From Pricia antarctica (GTDB lineage: Bacteria; Bacteroidota; Bacteroidia; Flavobacteriales; Flavobacteriaceae), in assembly GCA_011050085.1 (NCBI GenBank), contig DRGL01000024.1:124001-188000 (forward strand): a stretch of 64,000 bases of DNA, read 5' to 3'. Shown here one piece after another: positions 1 to 8,906 of the stretch. Position 1 is the first letter of the stretch. Each line of letters starts with the position of its first letter. The position numbers were made by a program, and so were the translations under genes. The notes beneath the pieces were generated by a model that saw nothing but the letters and a program-made list of their open reading frames with translations, had not been told where the DNA came from and made no database searches.

Positions 1-813
1 AAACTGGCTGGGCTAGCTTCTAAACGAGCCGGGGTAAGGCGTATTATTTATCGAAGGGGCAGTGCCATTCCGATTAAGGATTCGTTTCTTAACCGGTATT
101 ATTTCAAAAATATAGTGACGGAGGTATTGGCGAATTCGTTCGCTACGAAGTCCACCATACTAGCTAACAATGCCCATCTTTTTCCTGAGGATAGCATAAA
201 AGTTATTTACAACGGCATCGAAATTCATCGCTTTTTAAGCCAACAAAAGCGTCTGGTGTATGAAAAAAAGGATGCTGATGAAACGGTGCTATCCAATTTA
301 GGACGTTTGGAATTTCAAAAAAACCAAAAATTTCTAATCCATTTAGCGGCAGAACTTAAGCGAAGGCAAGTAAAGTTTAAATTGCTGATCGGGGGGGACG
401 GAAGGTTAAAGGATGACCTTCAAAATTTGACGGAAAAGCTACAGGTACAGAATGAAGTAGTGTTTACTGGATTTATCAAAAATGCGCCCGATCTGATTTA
501 CAGTAGTGATATTTTTGTGTTATCGAGCCTGTGGGAAGGCTTCGGGTATGTATTGGCCGAAGCGGCTCTCTGTAAAAAGCCTATCGTCGCTTTTGACTGT
601 AGCAGCAATCCCGAAGTTATTGTGAGCGGAAGTACAGGCCTTCTTAGCCCAGTTGATGATTTGACCGCCTTTGCCGACAATGTGGAGTACTTAATAGCGC
701 ATCCTAATAAGAGAAAGGCAATGGGTTCAGCGGGATTTGCCTTCGCCAACGAACAATTTGACAGCGAAAGGATTCAAGAAAAGCTGGTTAATTATTTGGT
801 ACATGGGCAATAG
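1..813 (+). CDS. Glycosyltransferase family 4 (GT-B), 5' end cut by window edge
   Basis: The frame is open from base 1, so the N-terminal acceptor domain lies outside the window; 270 codons remain. The visible part is the donor-binding half of a GT-B enzyme: a 'NLGRLEFQKNQ' segment, then 'LIGGDGRLKDDL', then the EX7E-type motif 'WEGFGYVLAEA' followed by 'KPIVAFDCSSNPEVI', the region that grips the sugar nucleotide in GT4 enzymes. The likely role is sugar transfer in LPS or capsule assembly at the cytoplasmic face of the inner membrane. The GTG at 115 is internal and not the true start. The next gene overlaps its end by 11 bases, which suggests translational coupling. The sugar and acceptor cannot be told from the sequence. 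Confidence 0.85.
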   Translation, partial: KLAGLASKRAGVRRIIYRRGSAIPIKDSFLNRYYFKNIVTEVLANSFATKSTILANNAHLFPEDSIKVIYNGIEIHRFLSQQKRLVYEKKDADETVLSNLGRLEFQKNQKFLIHLAAELKRRQVKFKLLIGGDGRLKDDLQNLTEKLQVQNEVVFTGFIKNAPDLIYSSDIFVLSSLWEGFGYVLAEAALCKKPIVAFDCSSNPEVIVSGSTGLLSPVDDLTAFADNVEYLIAHPNKRKAMGSAGFAFANEQFDSERIQEKLVNYLVHGQ

Positions 814-1573
814 GAAAAATAAAATTACGGCCTTGTTAATTACGTACAATGAAATTTTTCACATTGATGCGGTACTGGATAATATTTCGTTCGCCGATGA
901 GATTATCGTCATAGATTCCTTTAGTTCGGATGGCACCGCGGAAAAGATTCGAGAAAGAACTGATGTTATATTAATACAGCGCCCGTTCAAAAACTTTACA
1001 GATCAAAAATCTTTTGCCCTGGAACAGGCTTCCAACGATTGGGTATTATTTTTGGATGCAGACGAGCGGCTCACCGAATCACTGCGAGAAGAAATTTTGG
1101 CTACCATCGCACTCGAGAAAGCACCTGCCAACGCCTATTTCTTTCTACGTACGTTCATGTTCAAAAACGAGGTGTTACGTTTCAGTGGATGGCAAAGCGA
1201 TAAAAACTACCGTTTGTTTAGAAAGAGCAAAGTATATTTTTCAGAAGAACGCATTGTACATGAAACCTTGGTAATCAATGGCAAATCAGGTACCATGAAA
1301 AATAAGCTCATCCATTTTTCATATAAAAACTATGAGGATTATAAGGCCAAGATGGTCAAATACGGTCAAATGAAAGCTTACGAGGAACTTGACAAGGACT
1401 ACTCGCCAAATTTGTACCATTATTGGTTTCGGCCCTTTTATAAATTCATCAACCATTACATTTTCAGATTGGGAATATTGGACGGGAAAAAGGGAATCAT
1501 CATCTGCTATCTCAATGCCTTGGGTGTCCATTCCCGATATAAAGAATTGGCGCGGTTGCGAGAGGAAAGTTAA
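803..1573 (+). CDS. Glycosyltransferase family 2, WaaE/KdtX-like
   Basis: Predicted GT-A glycosyltransferase of 256 residues. I chose the ATG at 803 (MGNRKNK), which overlaps the end of the preceding GT4 gene; a frame extension to 737 would overlap far more. The N-terminus has the GT2 pattern 'LITYNEIFHIDAVLDN' and 'IIVIDSFSSDGTAE', followed by the DXD-like metal site 'FLDADERL'. The C-terminal half is rich in basic and aromatic residues, as in LPS-core glucosyltransferases of the WaaE type. With the upstream GT4 gene it probably belongs to a lipopolysaccharide or surface-glycan locus that extends left of the window. The specific sugar is unknown. Confidence 0.85.
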   Translation: MGNRKNKITALLITYNEIFHIDAVLDNISFADEIIVIDSFSSDGTAEKIRERTDVILIQRPFKNFTDQKSFALEQASNDWVLFLDADERLTESLREEILATIALEKAPANAYFFLRTFMFKNEVLRFSGWQSDKNYRLFRKSKVYFSEERIVHETLVINGKSGTMKNKLIHFSYKNYEDYKAKMVKYGQMKAYEELDKDYSPNLYHYWFRPFYKFINHYIFRLGILDGKKGIIICYLNALGVHSRYKELARLREES

Positions 1574-1628
1574 GTAAACATAGTATAAGCAAGCGTATCA
1601 TTTAGAATCGATAACTATATTTAGCCTA

Positions 1629-2198
1629 GTGAACAATCTTACGGAAGAAATAAACGCCTGTCTGCAGGTACTGGAAAAAGGAGGGCTTATCCTCTACCCG
1701 ACCGATACCGTTTGGGGTGTTGGTTGCGATGCGACTAACGAAGCCGCGGTAAAAAGAATATATGAACTGAAGAACAGGGATGACAGTAAGGCATTGATCT
1801 GTTTGGTCGCCAATGATGCCATGCTCGAAAGACATATTGATAAGGTACCGGATTTAGCCTATGATATCATCGATCTTTCGACCAAGCCAACAACCATTAT
1901 TTATGACAATCCGAAAGGCATAGCAAAGAATCTGGTTGCCAATGATAATTCACTCGCTATTCGCGTTGCCTCCGATAAATTCTGTCAGTACCTCATCAAT
2001 AAATTCCGAAAACCTATCGTCTCTACCTCCGCCAACGTTTCCGGTGATCCTAGCCCCGGCGGTTTCCACGAAATATCGGAAACCATTTTAAAAGGTGTCG
2101 ACTATGTGGTAAATTTGGCGTCCGAAAGTCCGAACGCAGTTCCGTCGGCAATCATCAAACTTGGTAGCGACGGTACGGTAAAGGTAATTCGCGAATAG
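1629..2198 (+). CDS. tsaC: Sua5/YciO/YrdC-family L-threonylcarbamoyladenylate synthase
   Basis: A 189-residue protein covering the whole TsaC/YrdC domain but not the extra C-terminal Sua5 domain. TsaC makes threonylcarbamoyl-AMP from threonine, bicarbonate and ATP for t6A37 modification of ANN-reading tRNAs. Seen: 'GGLILYPTDTVWGVGCDA' near residue 17, 'YELKNRDDSKAL' (the KXR...K substrate loop), and 'IVSTSANVSGDPSP' near residue 132. The start is GTG at 1629; no nearby in-frame ATG keeps the N-terminal helix. A TATATTTA box at 1616-1623 resembles the flavobacterial -7 element with one mismatch. YciO-type paralogues share the fold, so the tRNA role is probable rather than certain. Confidence 0.85.
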   Translation: MNNLTEEINACLQVLEKGGLILYPTDTVWGVGCDATNEAAVKRIYELKNRDDSKALICLVANDAMLERHIDKVPDLAYDIIDLSTKPTTIIYDNPKGIAKNLVANDNSLAIRVASDKFCQYLINKFRKPIVSTSANVSGDPSPGGFHEISETILKGVDYVVNLASESPNAVPSAIIKLGSDGTVKVIRE

Positions 2199-2266
2199 AA
2201 ACGCAATATATCGCGTGTACCCCTAAAGTATAAGTTTAGAAATAAGTTGCCGAAGGTATCCAAGAC

Positions 2267-3682
2267 ATGAAGCTGAACGAAGCCCTAAAAGATCCGATAT
2301 TCAAAATACTAGCCGAGGCTGGTGCTGAACTGGGTATAGAAACTTACGTCATCGGTGGTTTTGTACGCGATTATCTTTTAAAAAGAGGTATCCCGCAAGA
2401 TATCGATATTGTGGCCGTAGGAAGCGGTATTGAATTGGCGAAAAAAGTAGCATCAAAATTACCCGGAAATCCCCAGGTTTCCATATTTAAAAACTTCGGT
2501 ACGGCCATGCTCAAGTATGAAGGTTCCGAACTTGAATTCGTCGGTGCCCGTAAAGAAAGTTACGACCGAAACAGTCGAAAACCTACAGTCGAAGATGGTA
2601 CTTTGGCAGATGATCAAAAACGGCGGGACTTCACCATCAACGCCCTTGCTATATCCCTGAATACTAATTCGTATGCGGAATTACTAGATCCGTTTGACGG
2701 CCTTGCCGATCTTGAAAGCAAGACCATCCGCACACCATTGGCTCCAGGAGTTACGTATTCCGACGACCCGCTTCGCATGATGCGGGCGATCAGATTCGCT
2801 ACCCAATTGAACTTTGAAATCGAATTGAAGTCCCTACAGGCAATCACCGAATACAAGGAACGGATTAAGATTATTTCCAAAGAACGCATTGTAGACGAGT
2901 TACATAAAATTTTAGCCAGTGCAAGGCCTTCCAAAGGCTTTGCCCTACTCCACAAAACGGAATTACTACCGTATATCCTTCCCGAATTGATCGCCTTACA
3001 GGGCATAGAGGAAAAAGAAGGGCAACGCCATAAAGACAACTTTTGGCACACCTTGGAAGTTGTTGATAACATCTCGGAGACCACAGATGACCTTTGGTTA
3101 CGCTGGGCGGCTTTGTTACACGATATCGGTAAGGCCCCCACCAAAAAATGGCATAAAAAAATAGGGTGGACGTTTCATGCACACGAGTTTATCGGCTCAA
3201 AAATGGTCTATACATTGTTCAAACGACTGCGAATGCCCCTGAACGATAAGATGAAATACGTGCAGAAAATGGTACTTATGAGTTCGAGGCCACAGATATT
3301 GTCAGAGGAATTTGTAACCGATTCCGCAGTAAGACGATTGGTGCACGATGCTGGCGAACACGTCGATGATTTAATGACCTTGTGCGAGGCGGACATAACC
3401 ACAAAAAATTCCCGGAAACAAAAGAAGTATAAAAACAACTTTAAAATCGTCCGCCAAAAAATTGAAGAAGTGGAAGAGCGTGATCACGTTCGTAATTTTC
3501 AGCCCCCGGTCAGTGGAGAAGAAATTATGGAGACGTTCGGAATCAAACCATCCCGAGAAATCGGCATTATAAAAGATGCGATCAAGGAGGCAATTTTAGA
3601 AGGTGAAATCCCCAACGAATATGAAGCTGCCAGAGCCTATATGTTTAGTAAAGCCAAAGCACTCGGACTGACTAAAGTTTGA
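2267..3682 (+). CDS. cca: tRNA nucleotidyltransferase / poly(A) polymerase family protein with HD domain (CCA-adding)
   Basis: A 471-residue class II nucleotidyltransferase that adds or repairs the 3' CCA of tRNAs. Domains in order: the palm with '[12 protein letters not shown]' (residues about 27-38) and the metal-binding 'DIDIVAVG'; '[11 protein letters not shown]' (about 125-135); the RNA-binding '[13 protein letters not shown]' (about 166-178); and an HD phosphohydrolase domain with 'HTLEVVDN' and '[13 protein letters not shown]' (about 265-300). The HD domain is usual for bacterial CCA enzymes of this size. It follows tsaC by 68 bases on the same strand, so both are tRNA-maturation genes. 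Poly(A) polymerase activity cannot be excluded from sequence, but the HD architecture favours CCA addition. Confidence 0.92.
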   Translation: MKLNEALKDPIFKILAEAGAELGIETYVIGGFVRDYLLKRGIPQDIDIVAVGSGIELAKKVASKLPGNPQVSIFKNFGTAMLKYEGSELEFVGARKESYDRNSRKPTVEDGTLADDQKRRDFTINALAISLNTNSYAELLDPFDGLADLESKTIRTPLAPGVTYSDDPLRMMRAIRFATQLNFEIELKSLQAITEYKERIKIISKERIVDELHKILASARPSKGFALLHKTELLPYILPELIALQGIEEKEGQRHKDNFWHTLEVVDNISETTDDLWLRWAALLHDIGKAPTKKWHKKIGWTFHAHEFIGSKMVYTLFKRLRMPLNDKMKYVQKMVLMSSRPQILSEEFVTDSAVRRLVHDAGEHVDDLMTLCEADITTKNSRKQKKYKNNFKIVRQKIEEVEERDHVRNFQPPVSGEEIMETFGIKPSREIGIIKDAIKEAILEGEIPNEYEAARAYMFSKAKALGLTKV

Positions 3683-4609
3683 GAAGTATCATAGTTCTAC
3701 TTTTCTTTTATGTTGTGGAAGGTTTGTATGTATTGGTTAAGGATAATGACAGCTTGGTTTAAAATTCTTATCAGGATGTCGCAATAGGATGGCACAAGTT
3801 TCTTTTTAGCCATCAACGTATCCAGATTTATACTCTGTAAAGTTTTGGGCCCCAAACAATCCCATCTCACGACACTTTAGCCTCTGTTTATCCAGTTATC
3901 CAGATAATTTTATCAACTTCAATAATTACTACAGAATAAGAACACTCAAAGATTCGAAAACGAGGTGGTATAAGCCAACTAGCACACTATTAACTCGGTG
4001 TTAGAAGAATCCTGTATCACAAATTTTAGTCTACTACTGACGTCATTGCTTTCCCAACAAATAGCTATGTCAATTTTGTTGGTGCTAGTATACATTACGG
4101 AATCATTTGGATTAGGAACAAGGAAAGCCAAACGTACTTAACGGTACGTATATAATAGCGTTGTAAAAATGTCGAATAGATGTAAAAAATTTTTACAATA
4201 CCTCTGAAATCACTGTTAATCAGTGTCGGGGTCGTGGAATGGAATGTTTTGATGTATAGGGCAATCCAAAATCTATGGTAATTTGCGATGGCCGACAAAA
4301 GAAATACAAATAAGAATATTTCGCTAATTTTTATACCGAAGATCAAATGCGTTAGATTCCATAGAATAGAAAACTTAGGTGATAGAGCGAGTCCGCATAT
4401 GGGAAAATAAAAGCGATAGTATGGAAAACCGCTTATCGTAATGTTTGAAACCGAAGGCTAAACGTCGTCAAATCCAATGGACCTAGGTACTGTTATTTTT
4501 GTAGTGTTATGTATAAGCTTTATACCCAAAAGAGATCAAAACTTAAAATGGATATCTTTACATTACCGATTAAGATGAAGCGGAATGGATATTCTTCAAT
4601 ATTTATGTA
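3683..4609 (+). other. 927-base intergenic stretch, no gene recognised
   Basis: No reading frame here has a recognisable protein pattern. The longest, 83 codons on the minus strand at 4095-4346, shows no family motif or conserved start context. I see no tRNA-like fold, strong terminator hairpin or TAnnTTTG box in front of the PorP/SprF gene. It may hold an unrecognised small RNA or decayed gene. Confidence 0.5.
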
Positions 4610-5548
4610 ATGAAAAAGTATTTTACACTTCTTGTTTTAATTTTGACATCCTTTTCTGGACTTGTGGCACAGCAAGATGCCCAATACACCCAATATATGT
4701 ACAATACGGTAACCATTAATCCAGCTTATGCCGGCTCTCGAGGGGTACTCAGTATTGCAGGTCTACACCGTTCGCAGTGGATAGGTCTTGAAGGCGCCCC
4801 GAAAACGCAAACCCTAAACGTCCATAGTCCGATTTCGGAACGGGTCGGGATTGGGGTATCGATAGTTAATGATGAAATAGGTAATGGCACTAGTCAGGAG
4901 ACTTTTTTTGATGGCGTATTTTCGTATACCATTCCCCTATCAAGAGAACGAAAACTCTCTTTTGGACTCAAAGCGGGCGGTAATCTTTTAAACGTCGATT
5001 TTACTAAACTTGCCAATTATAACGAAGAAGTTACCGGTGGCGGACTCGTTAATATAGACCAAAAGTTTTCTCCGAATTTTGGAGCTGGGTTATATTACTA
5101 CACCGATAATTTTTATGCGGGCGTATCGATTCCCAATTTTTTGACCACTAAACATTTTGATGATTCGGAATCTAGTGCCTCCTTTTTAGCGGAAGAGCGA
5201 CTGAATTTTTATTTGATTACAGGTTACATTTTTGAGCTCAATCAACGTTTGAAATTCAAGCCAACACTATTGACAAAGGTTATAAAAGGAGCTCCTTTAC
5301 AAATAGACGTTTCGGCTAACTTTCTATTGAACGACAAATTTTCCCTAGGGGCCGCTTACCGTTGGGATGCCGAGGTAAGTGCTCTTTTCGGTTTTCAAAT
5401 TAACGACAAGTTTCTGCTCGGGCTGGCCTATGATAGGGAAACCACTGAATTGGGTAGCCAACGTTTCAACGATGGCTCCTTTGAAGTTGTATTGCGCTAC
5501 GAATTTCTTACCCGATACAAAAGAGTAGTTGCCCCAAGATTCTTTTAA
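4610..5548 (+). CDS. PorP/SprF family type IX secretion system membrane protein
   Basis: A 312-residue outer-membrane protein. The N-terminus is a signal peptide (MKKYFTLLVLILTSFSGLVA) followed at once by the PorP/SprF hallmark 'QYTQYMYNTVTINPAYAGSRG' region, and the rest is alternating beta-strand sequence with 'LSFGLKAGGNLLNVDFTKL' and a closing aromatic strand. In Flavobacterium, SprF-type proteins are needed for export and anchoring of the gliding adhesin SprB through the T9SS, and relatives are often encoded beside the large adhesin they serve. Here no adhesin gene is adjacent: about 0.9 kb of non-coding sequence precedes it and heme A synthase follows. Its partner must therefore be elsewhere or lost. 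Confidence 0.93.
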   Translation: MKKYFTLLVLILTSFSGLVAQQDAQYTQYMYNTVTINPAYAGSRGVLSIAGLHRSQWIGLEGAPKTQTLNVHSPISERVGIGVSIVNDEIGNGTSQETFFDGVFSYTIPLSRERKLSFGLKAGGNLLNVDFTKLANYNEEVTGGGLVNIDQKFSPNFGAGLYYYTDNFYAGVSIPNFLTTKHFDDSESSASFLAEERLNFYLITGYIFELNQRLKFKPTLLTKVIKGAPLQIDVSANFLLNDKFSLGAAYRWDAEVSALFGFQINDKFLLGLAYDRETTELGSQRFNDGSFEVVLRYEFLTRYKRVVAPRFF

Positions 5549-5974
5549 AACATACATCTTACAAAATCCGTTTTTGGATGGAGGTAGGCTTATTTAAATT
5601 CCGAAGCAGTCTAAATATTTGAAGAGCCCTAAATGGAATTGCATATTTCATCTATGCCGAATCCTTCAAAGATTGCTAGTGTGGTAACTAGAAAGGTGCC
5701 ATAAAAATCAATTTAGGAGTCTAGAACCGATATCAAAATCTTTACAATTGCGAAAAGACGTGATACCCCGCAATTGACATTTACTAATTTGGGGTAGCCT
5801 AACCCGTAATTGTTTATCAATTAAGCATTCGTATAAATCCTCTCTTTGGGATGGAATATAAATTTTGGGATATAGGCTCTAGGTAACTTTGCGAATAATT
5901 AATCGATTTAAAAAGAAATCCAAATTATTCAAAAGAAACCATACACGAGCTCAAAGAATTCTTGTAACAGCCGT
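5549..5974 (+). other. Intergenic stretch, no gene recognised
   Basis: About 425 bases between the PorP/SprF gene and heme A synthase. It contains a short hairpin-forming ATCC/GGAT pair just after the upstream stop and a TAACTTTG box at 5883-5890 that matches the -7 consensus but lacks a TTG at the usual distance. No coding frame is convincing. Confidence 0.45.
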
Positions 5975-5982
5975 ATTTTTGC
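5975..5982 (+). promoter_or_regulatory. -7 box TATTTTTG before heme A synthase
   Basis: TATTTTTG matches the flavobacterial -7 consensus TAnnTTTG exactly. Transcription would begin near 5989, which excludes the GTG at 5986 as a start codon and leaves the ATG at 6001 or 6007. No clear TTG -33 element is present. Confidence 0.4.
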
Positions 5983-6000
5983 ATAGTGTATAAATCCGCA

Positions 6001-7032
6001 ATGCAGATGAAATTCAGAAACCTTGCTAAAGTAACCTTGGTCTTAGTATACTTGGTCATTATAGCTGGTGCAGTAGTACGCATGACCGGCAGTGGTATGG
6101 GCTGTCCGGATTGGCCTAAATGTTTTGGCTATTACATCCCTCCTACTGAAGTTGAACAACTACAATGGCAACCGGACAGGGAATTTAAAAAGGGTCAAGT
6201 CATAATTGTGGACAGCACCCTGCAGGTTGCCAAAATGGATATTAGGACCTCAGCGGCATACGACGGAAAAAACTGGGAGGCCTACACCAAACACGATTAC
6301 GCGATTTTCAATCCCTGGCACACCTGGATTGAATTCATAAACCGGCTCTTTGGAGCCTTGGCCGGTCTTGCAACCCTGGTTTTAGCTTTTTTCTCCGTCC
6401 GATTTTGGAAAACCCGTAAAAAAGTGACCCTCCTATCTTGGCTGGTGGTGTTCGGCATGGGCTTTCAGGCTTGGTTAGGGGCTACCGTAGTCTATTCTGT
6501 TTTGGCCCCCGCAAAAATCACTATCCACATGATAATGGCGCTTGTCATTGTGGCCGTATTGATTTACCTGATACACACCACGAAAAAGGAGTACACCAAT
6601 CAAACCTATGTTAAGAATCTCGGTACATTGCTATCGGTAGCTTTGATAGTTACGATGGTGCAAATTATACTGGGCACCCAAGTGCGCCATATTGTCGATG
6701 AGCAAATAGATATAGTAGGGGAAAGCGCAAAACAGCTTTGGCTGTCCGATTTCGATTGGGCCTTTTACGTACATCGCTCCTTTTCCATAGCTGTGGTTTT
6801 GTTAAACCTGTTTATCGCCAGAAAAATCTGGAAGCATACATTGGGCTATTCAAAAATTAACTGGGTGCTGTTTTTCTTGGGAGTTGAACTCCTGACCGGT
6901 GTCAGTATGTTTTATCTTGATTTTCCGTTCGGCACCCAGCCGATTCATTTGATTATCGCATCCCTATTGTTCGGGGTACAGTTTTATTTGGTTTTGGAGG
7001 TGTTCAAGGCCAAATCGGTACAATTGAGCTGA
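6001..7032 (+). CDS. ctaA: Heme A synthase (COX15/CtaA family)
   Basis: A 343-residue inner-membrane enzyme that oxidises the C8 methyl of heme O to give heme A for aa3-type cytochrome oxidase. About eight membrane segments are visible in two four-helix halves. Conserved sites include 'GAVVRMTGSGMGCPDWPKC' near the N-terminus, 'WIEFINRLFGALAG' (many family members have His where Asn occurs here), 'KITIHMIMAL', 'YVHRSF' and 'QPIHLIIASLLFG'; the His residues are the heme ligands. The start is ATG 6001, because a -7 promoter box lies at 5975-5982; ATG 6007 is equally possible. It is monocistronic here, with no cox or cyoE genes beside it. Confidence 0.93.
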   Translation: MQMKFRNLAKVTLVLVYLVIIAGAVVRMTGSGMGCPDWPKCFGYYIPPTEVEQLQWQPDREFKKGQVIIVDSTLQVAKMDIRTSAAYDGKNWEAYTKHDYAIFNPWHTWIEFINRLFGALAGLATLVLAFFSVRFWKTRKKVTLLSWLVVFGMGFQAWLGATVVYSVLAPAKITIHMIMALVIVAVLIYLIHTTKKEYTNQTYVKNLGTLLSVALIVTMVQIILGTQVRHIVDEQIDIVGESAKQLWLSDFDWAFYVHRSFSIAVVLLNLFIARKIWKHTLGYSKINWVLFFLGVELLTGVSMFYLDFPFGTQPIHLIIASLLFGVQFYLVLEVFKAKSVQLS

Positions 7033-7162
7033 AACCGCTACACGCCACGCACCAAGGCAATAGCTGAACCCACTATTTCGATTGATTTTAACGGGCTGAC
7101 CGAATCGGTAATAATCTTGATAAACTCCCAAACCTATCCCCCCCTAAACGTATATTTCTTCG

Positions 7163-7170
7163 TAACTTTG
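7163..7170 (+). promoter_or_regulatory. -7 box TAACTTTG
   Basis: Exact match to TAnnTTTG, 23 bases before the ATG at 7193. No TTG at the expected -33 distance, so this is a single-box prediction. Confidence 0.35.
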
Positions 7171-7192
7171 CCCTTCCACAAAAACGAACACC

Positions 7193-7687
7193 ATGATTTA
7201 TAAAATTCGAATAATCTTGGATGCTAAGGAGGATATCTTTCGGGATATCGAGATTCAGGACAGTAGTACCATGGAAGAATTTCACAATGCCATCGCGCAA
7301 TCGTTCGGCTTTCTTGGAAATGAAATGGCCTCTTTTTATACCTGTGATGAAGAGTGGAAGCAAGATGAAGAAATCGCTCTTTTTGATATGAGCGACAGCG
7401 ATTCGGATGTACGTCTGATGAACGAAACGTTCTTGGAGGATGTGATGACGGAAAACAACCCAAAATTGATTTACGTCTACGATTTTTTAAGTATGTGGAC
7501 ATTCTTGGTCGAGCTGGCGGATATTGTCGAGCCAGAATCGGGCATCTCGTATCCTAACGTCCTTTTCAGTTTTGGTGAACTACCGGAAAATCCTCCGGAA
7601 ACCCATTTTAAATCTGAAACTTCCTATGACTTTGAGGATACCTTTGAGAATTACGATGACCTTGATTTTGATGAGAATTGGAATTGA
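7193..7687 (+). CDS. Plasmid pRiA4b ORF-3-like family protein
   Basis: A 164-residue acidic cytoplasmic protein. The N-terminal pattern 'MIYKIRIILDAKEDIFRDIEI' leading to 'SSTMEEFHNAIAQSFGF' and 'SFYTCDEEWKQDEEI' is that of the pRiA4b ORF-3-like family, found on plasmids and chromosomes; its molecular function is unknown. The last 40 residues are very rich in Asp, Glu, Asn and aromatic residues ('FEDTFENYDDLDFDENWN'). Despite the family's link in databases to an IS1096 passenger gene, there is no transposase or terminal repeat here, so it is not treated as a mobile element. The nucleoid-associated protein gene follows 100 bases later. Confidence 0.75.
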   Translation: MIYKIRIILDAKEDIFRDIEIQDSSTMEEFHNAIAQSFGFLGNEMASFYTCDEEWKQDEEIALFDMSDSDSDVRLMNETFLEDVMTENNPKLIYVYDFLSMWTFLVELADIVEPESGISYPNVLFSFGELPENPPETHFKSETSYDFEDTFENYDDLDFDENWN

Positions 7688-7790
7688 TTGCAAGAGCGAC
7701 CAAATGCTTCGTGTCATATAATACACTGAAAACTTTCTAGAATAACATAGATGTTCCACTCTATTGGAACGGCAAAAACTGCATTTTTTA

Positions 7791-8849
7791 ATGATCAATC
7801 TATATTCCGCCCAAATCGAAACAATTTCCCTTCACCGCGTAGGGAACAAAAATAAAGCAGAAGGCCTTTTTCTTTCCGAAGAACCGTTTAGACTCAATGA
7901 CGAGACCACTGGCTTGCTGAAAGAATACTTTTTCAAACCCTTCCGTGAAAAGGAAGAAAACTACTTTAAGTTTTCCAACGAAGTGGATGTGGAGTTCAAT
8001 GAACTTTTTAAAATCGCATCCGCAATATTCGATAGTCCCGATACCACACATCCTAACTCAAGAAAAATTGCAAAGCATCTCTTTGAACAATCAAACCATC
8101 CGCACATCAAAAGTGGGGAAGTCTATATTGCCCATTTAACAGGACTTTTGTTGGATAATGTCAAGACGGATGCCATCGGCATATTCAAAAGCGAACTCAA
8201 GCACGATTTTCTACAATTCGAAGAAAAGGGAAGCAACCTTGATATTGTCATCCAACAAGGTATTAATATCAACAAACTGGACAAGGGATGCTTGATTTTC
8301 AATGTTGGCAAAGAGGAAGGCTATAAGGTGCTATCGGTCGATAGTAACCGCTATGACACAAAATACTGGCTAGAGGAGTTCTTGGGAGTAACTCCCTTGG
8401 CAGACGAAAATTTCTACACAAAAAATTACTTAAAGTTCTGCCAGAATTTCGCCAAAGACGTTGTATTACCCGCGGAGGACAAGCAACAGGAAGTGCTCTT
8501 TATGAATCGAGCGGTCAACCATTTTGCCAAGAACGATAGTTTTGAGGAAAGCAATTTTCTTAATGAAGTCATGGAAAACCCGGAGTTCATACCAGAATTC
8601 AAGAACTACAAAGTTGAAAAGGGACCCAAATACAGCGTTGAGGATGTCTCAAACTTCAACATTGCCAATAAAGCGGTAAGCGACGCCCGAAAAAAAATAA
8701 AGAATGTCATTAACCTCGACACCCATATTCAAATTAAAATGGATTTTATAAATCCCGAGTCGGCACAAAAGTTTGTTGAAAAAGGTTGGGACGAGGAAAA
8801 GCAGATGTACTATTATTTGGTGTATTTCAACAAGGAAGAAAAGAGTTAA
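7791..8849 (+). CDS. Nucleoid-associated protein, NdpA/YejK family
   Basis: A 352-residue protein of the NdpA (37-kDa nucleoid-associated protein) family. The start is the ATG at 7791, giving 'MINLYSAQIETISLHRVGNK', the usual family N-terminus; the TTG at 7764 only adds a non-conserved leader. Family traits seen: 'SEEPFRLNDETTGLLKEYFFKPF' region, the central 'KSGEVYIAHLTGLLLD' segment, and the C-terminal 'HIQIKMDFINPESAQKF'. Relatives in E. coli bind DNA in the nucleoid; the physiological role is not well defined. It ends just before a bidirectional terminator shared with the convergent gene. Confidence 0.82.
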   Translation: MINLYSAQIETISLHRVGNKNKAEGLFLSEEPFRLNDETTGLLKEYFFKPFREKEENYFKFSNEVDVEFNELFKIASAIFDSPDTTHPNSRKIAKHLFEQSNHPHIKSGEVYIAHLTGLLLDNVKTDAIGIFKSELKHDFLQFEEKGSNLDIVIQQGININKLDKGCLIFNVGKEEGYKVLSVDSNRYDTKYWLEEFLGVTPLADENFYTKNYLKFCQNFAKDVVLPAEDKQQEVLFMNRAVNHFAKNDSFEESNFLNEVMENPEFIPEFKNYKVEKGPKYSVEDVSNFNIANKAVSDARKKIKNVINLDTHIQIKMDFINPESAQKFVEKGWDEEKQMYYYLVYFNKEEKS

Positions 8850-8867
8850 CCATAGTTAAAAAATACG

Positions 8868-8906
8868 TATGACCAACGGCTTCAGACTCCTTTGGTCATA
8901 TTTTTA
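8868..8906. terminator. Bidirectional terminator between convergent genes
   Basis: Perfect 9-bp inverted repeat TATGACCAA (8868-8876) and TTGGTCATA (8892-8900) with a 15-base loop, followed by TTTTTA on the plus strand and preceded by an A-run that gives a T-run on the minus strand. It overlaps the stop of the minus-strand gene. Confidence 0.6.

Noticed and set aside
4095-4346. 83-codon minus-strand frame in the gap before the PorP/SprF gene
   Set aside because: Hydrophobic by chance in AT-rich DNA, no start context, no family motif.
7193-7687. Mobile element suggested by the IS1096 passenger name of the family
   Set aside because: No transposase, terminal inverted repeats or target duplication seen.
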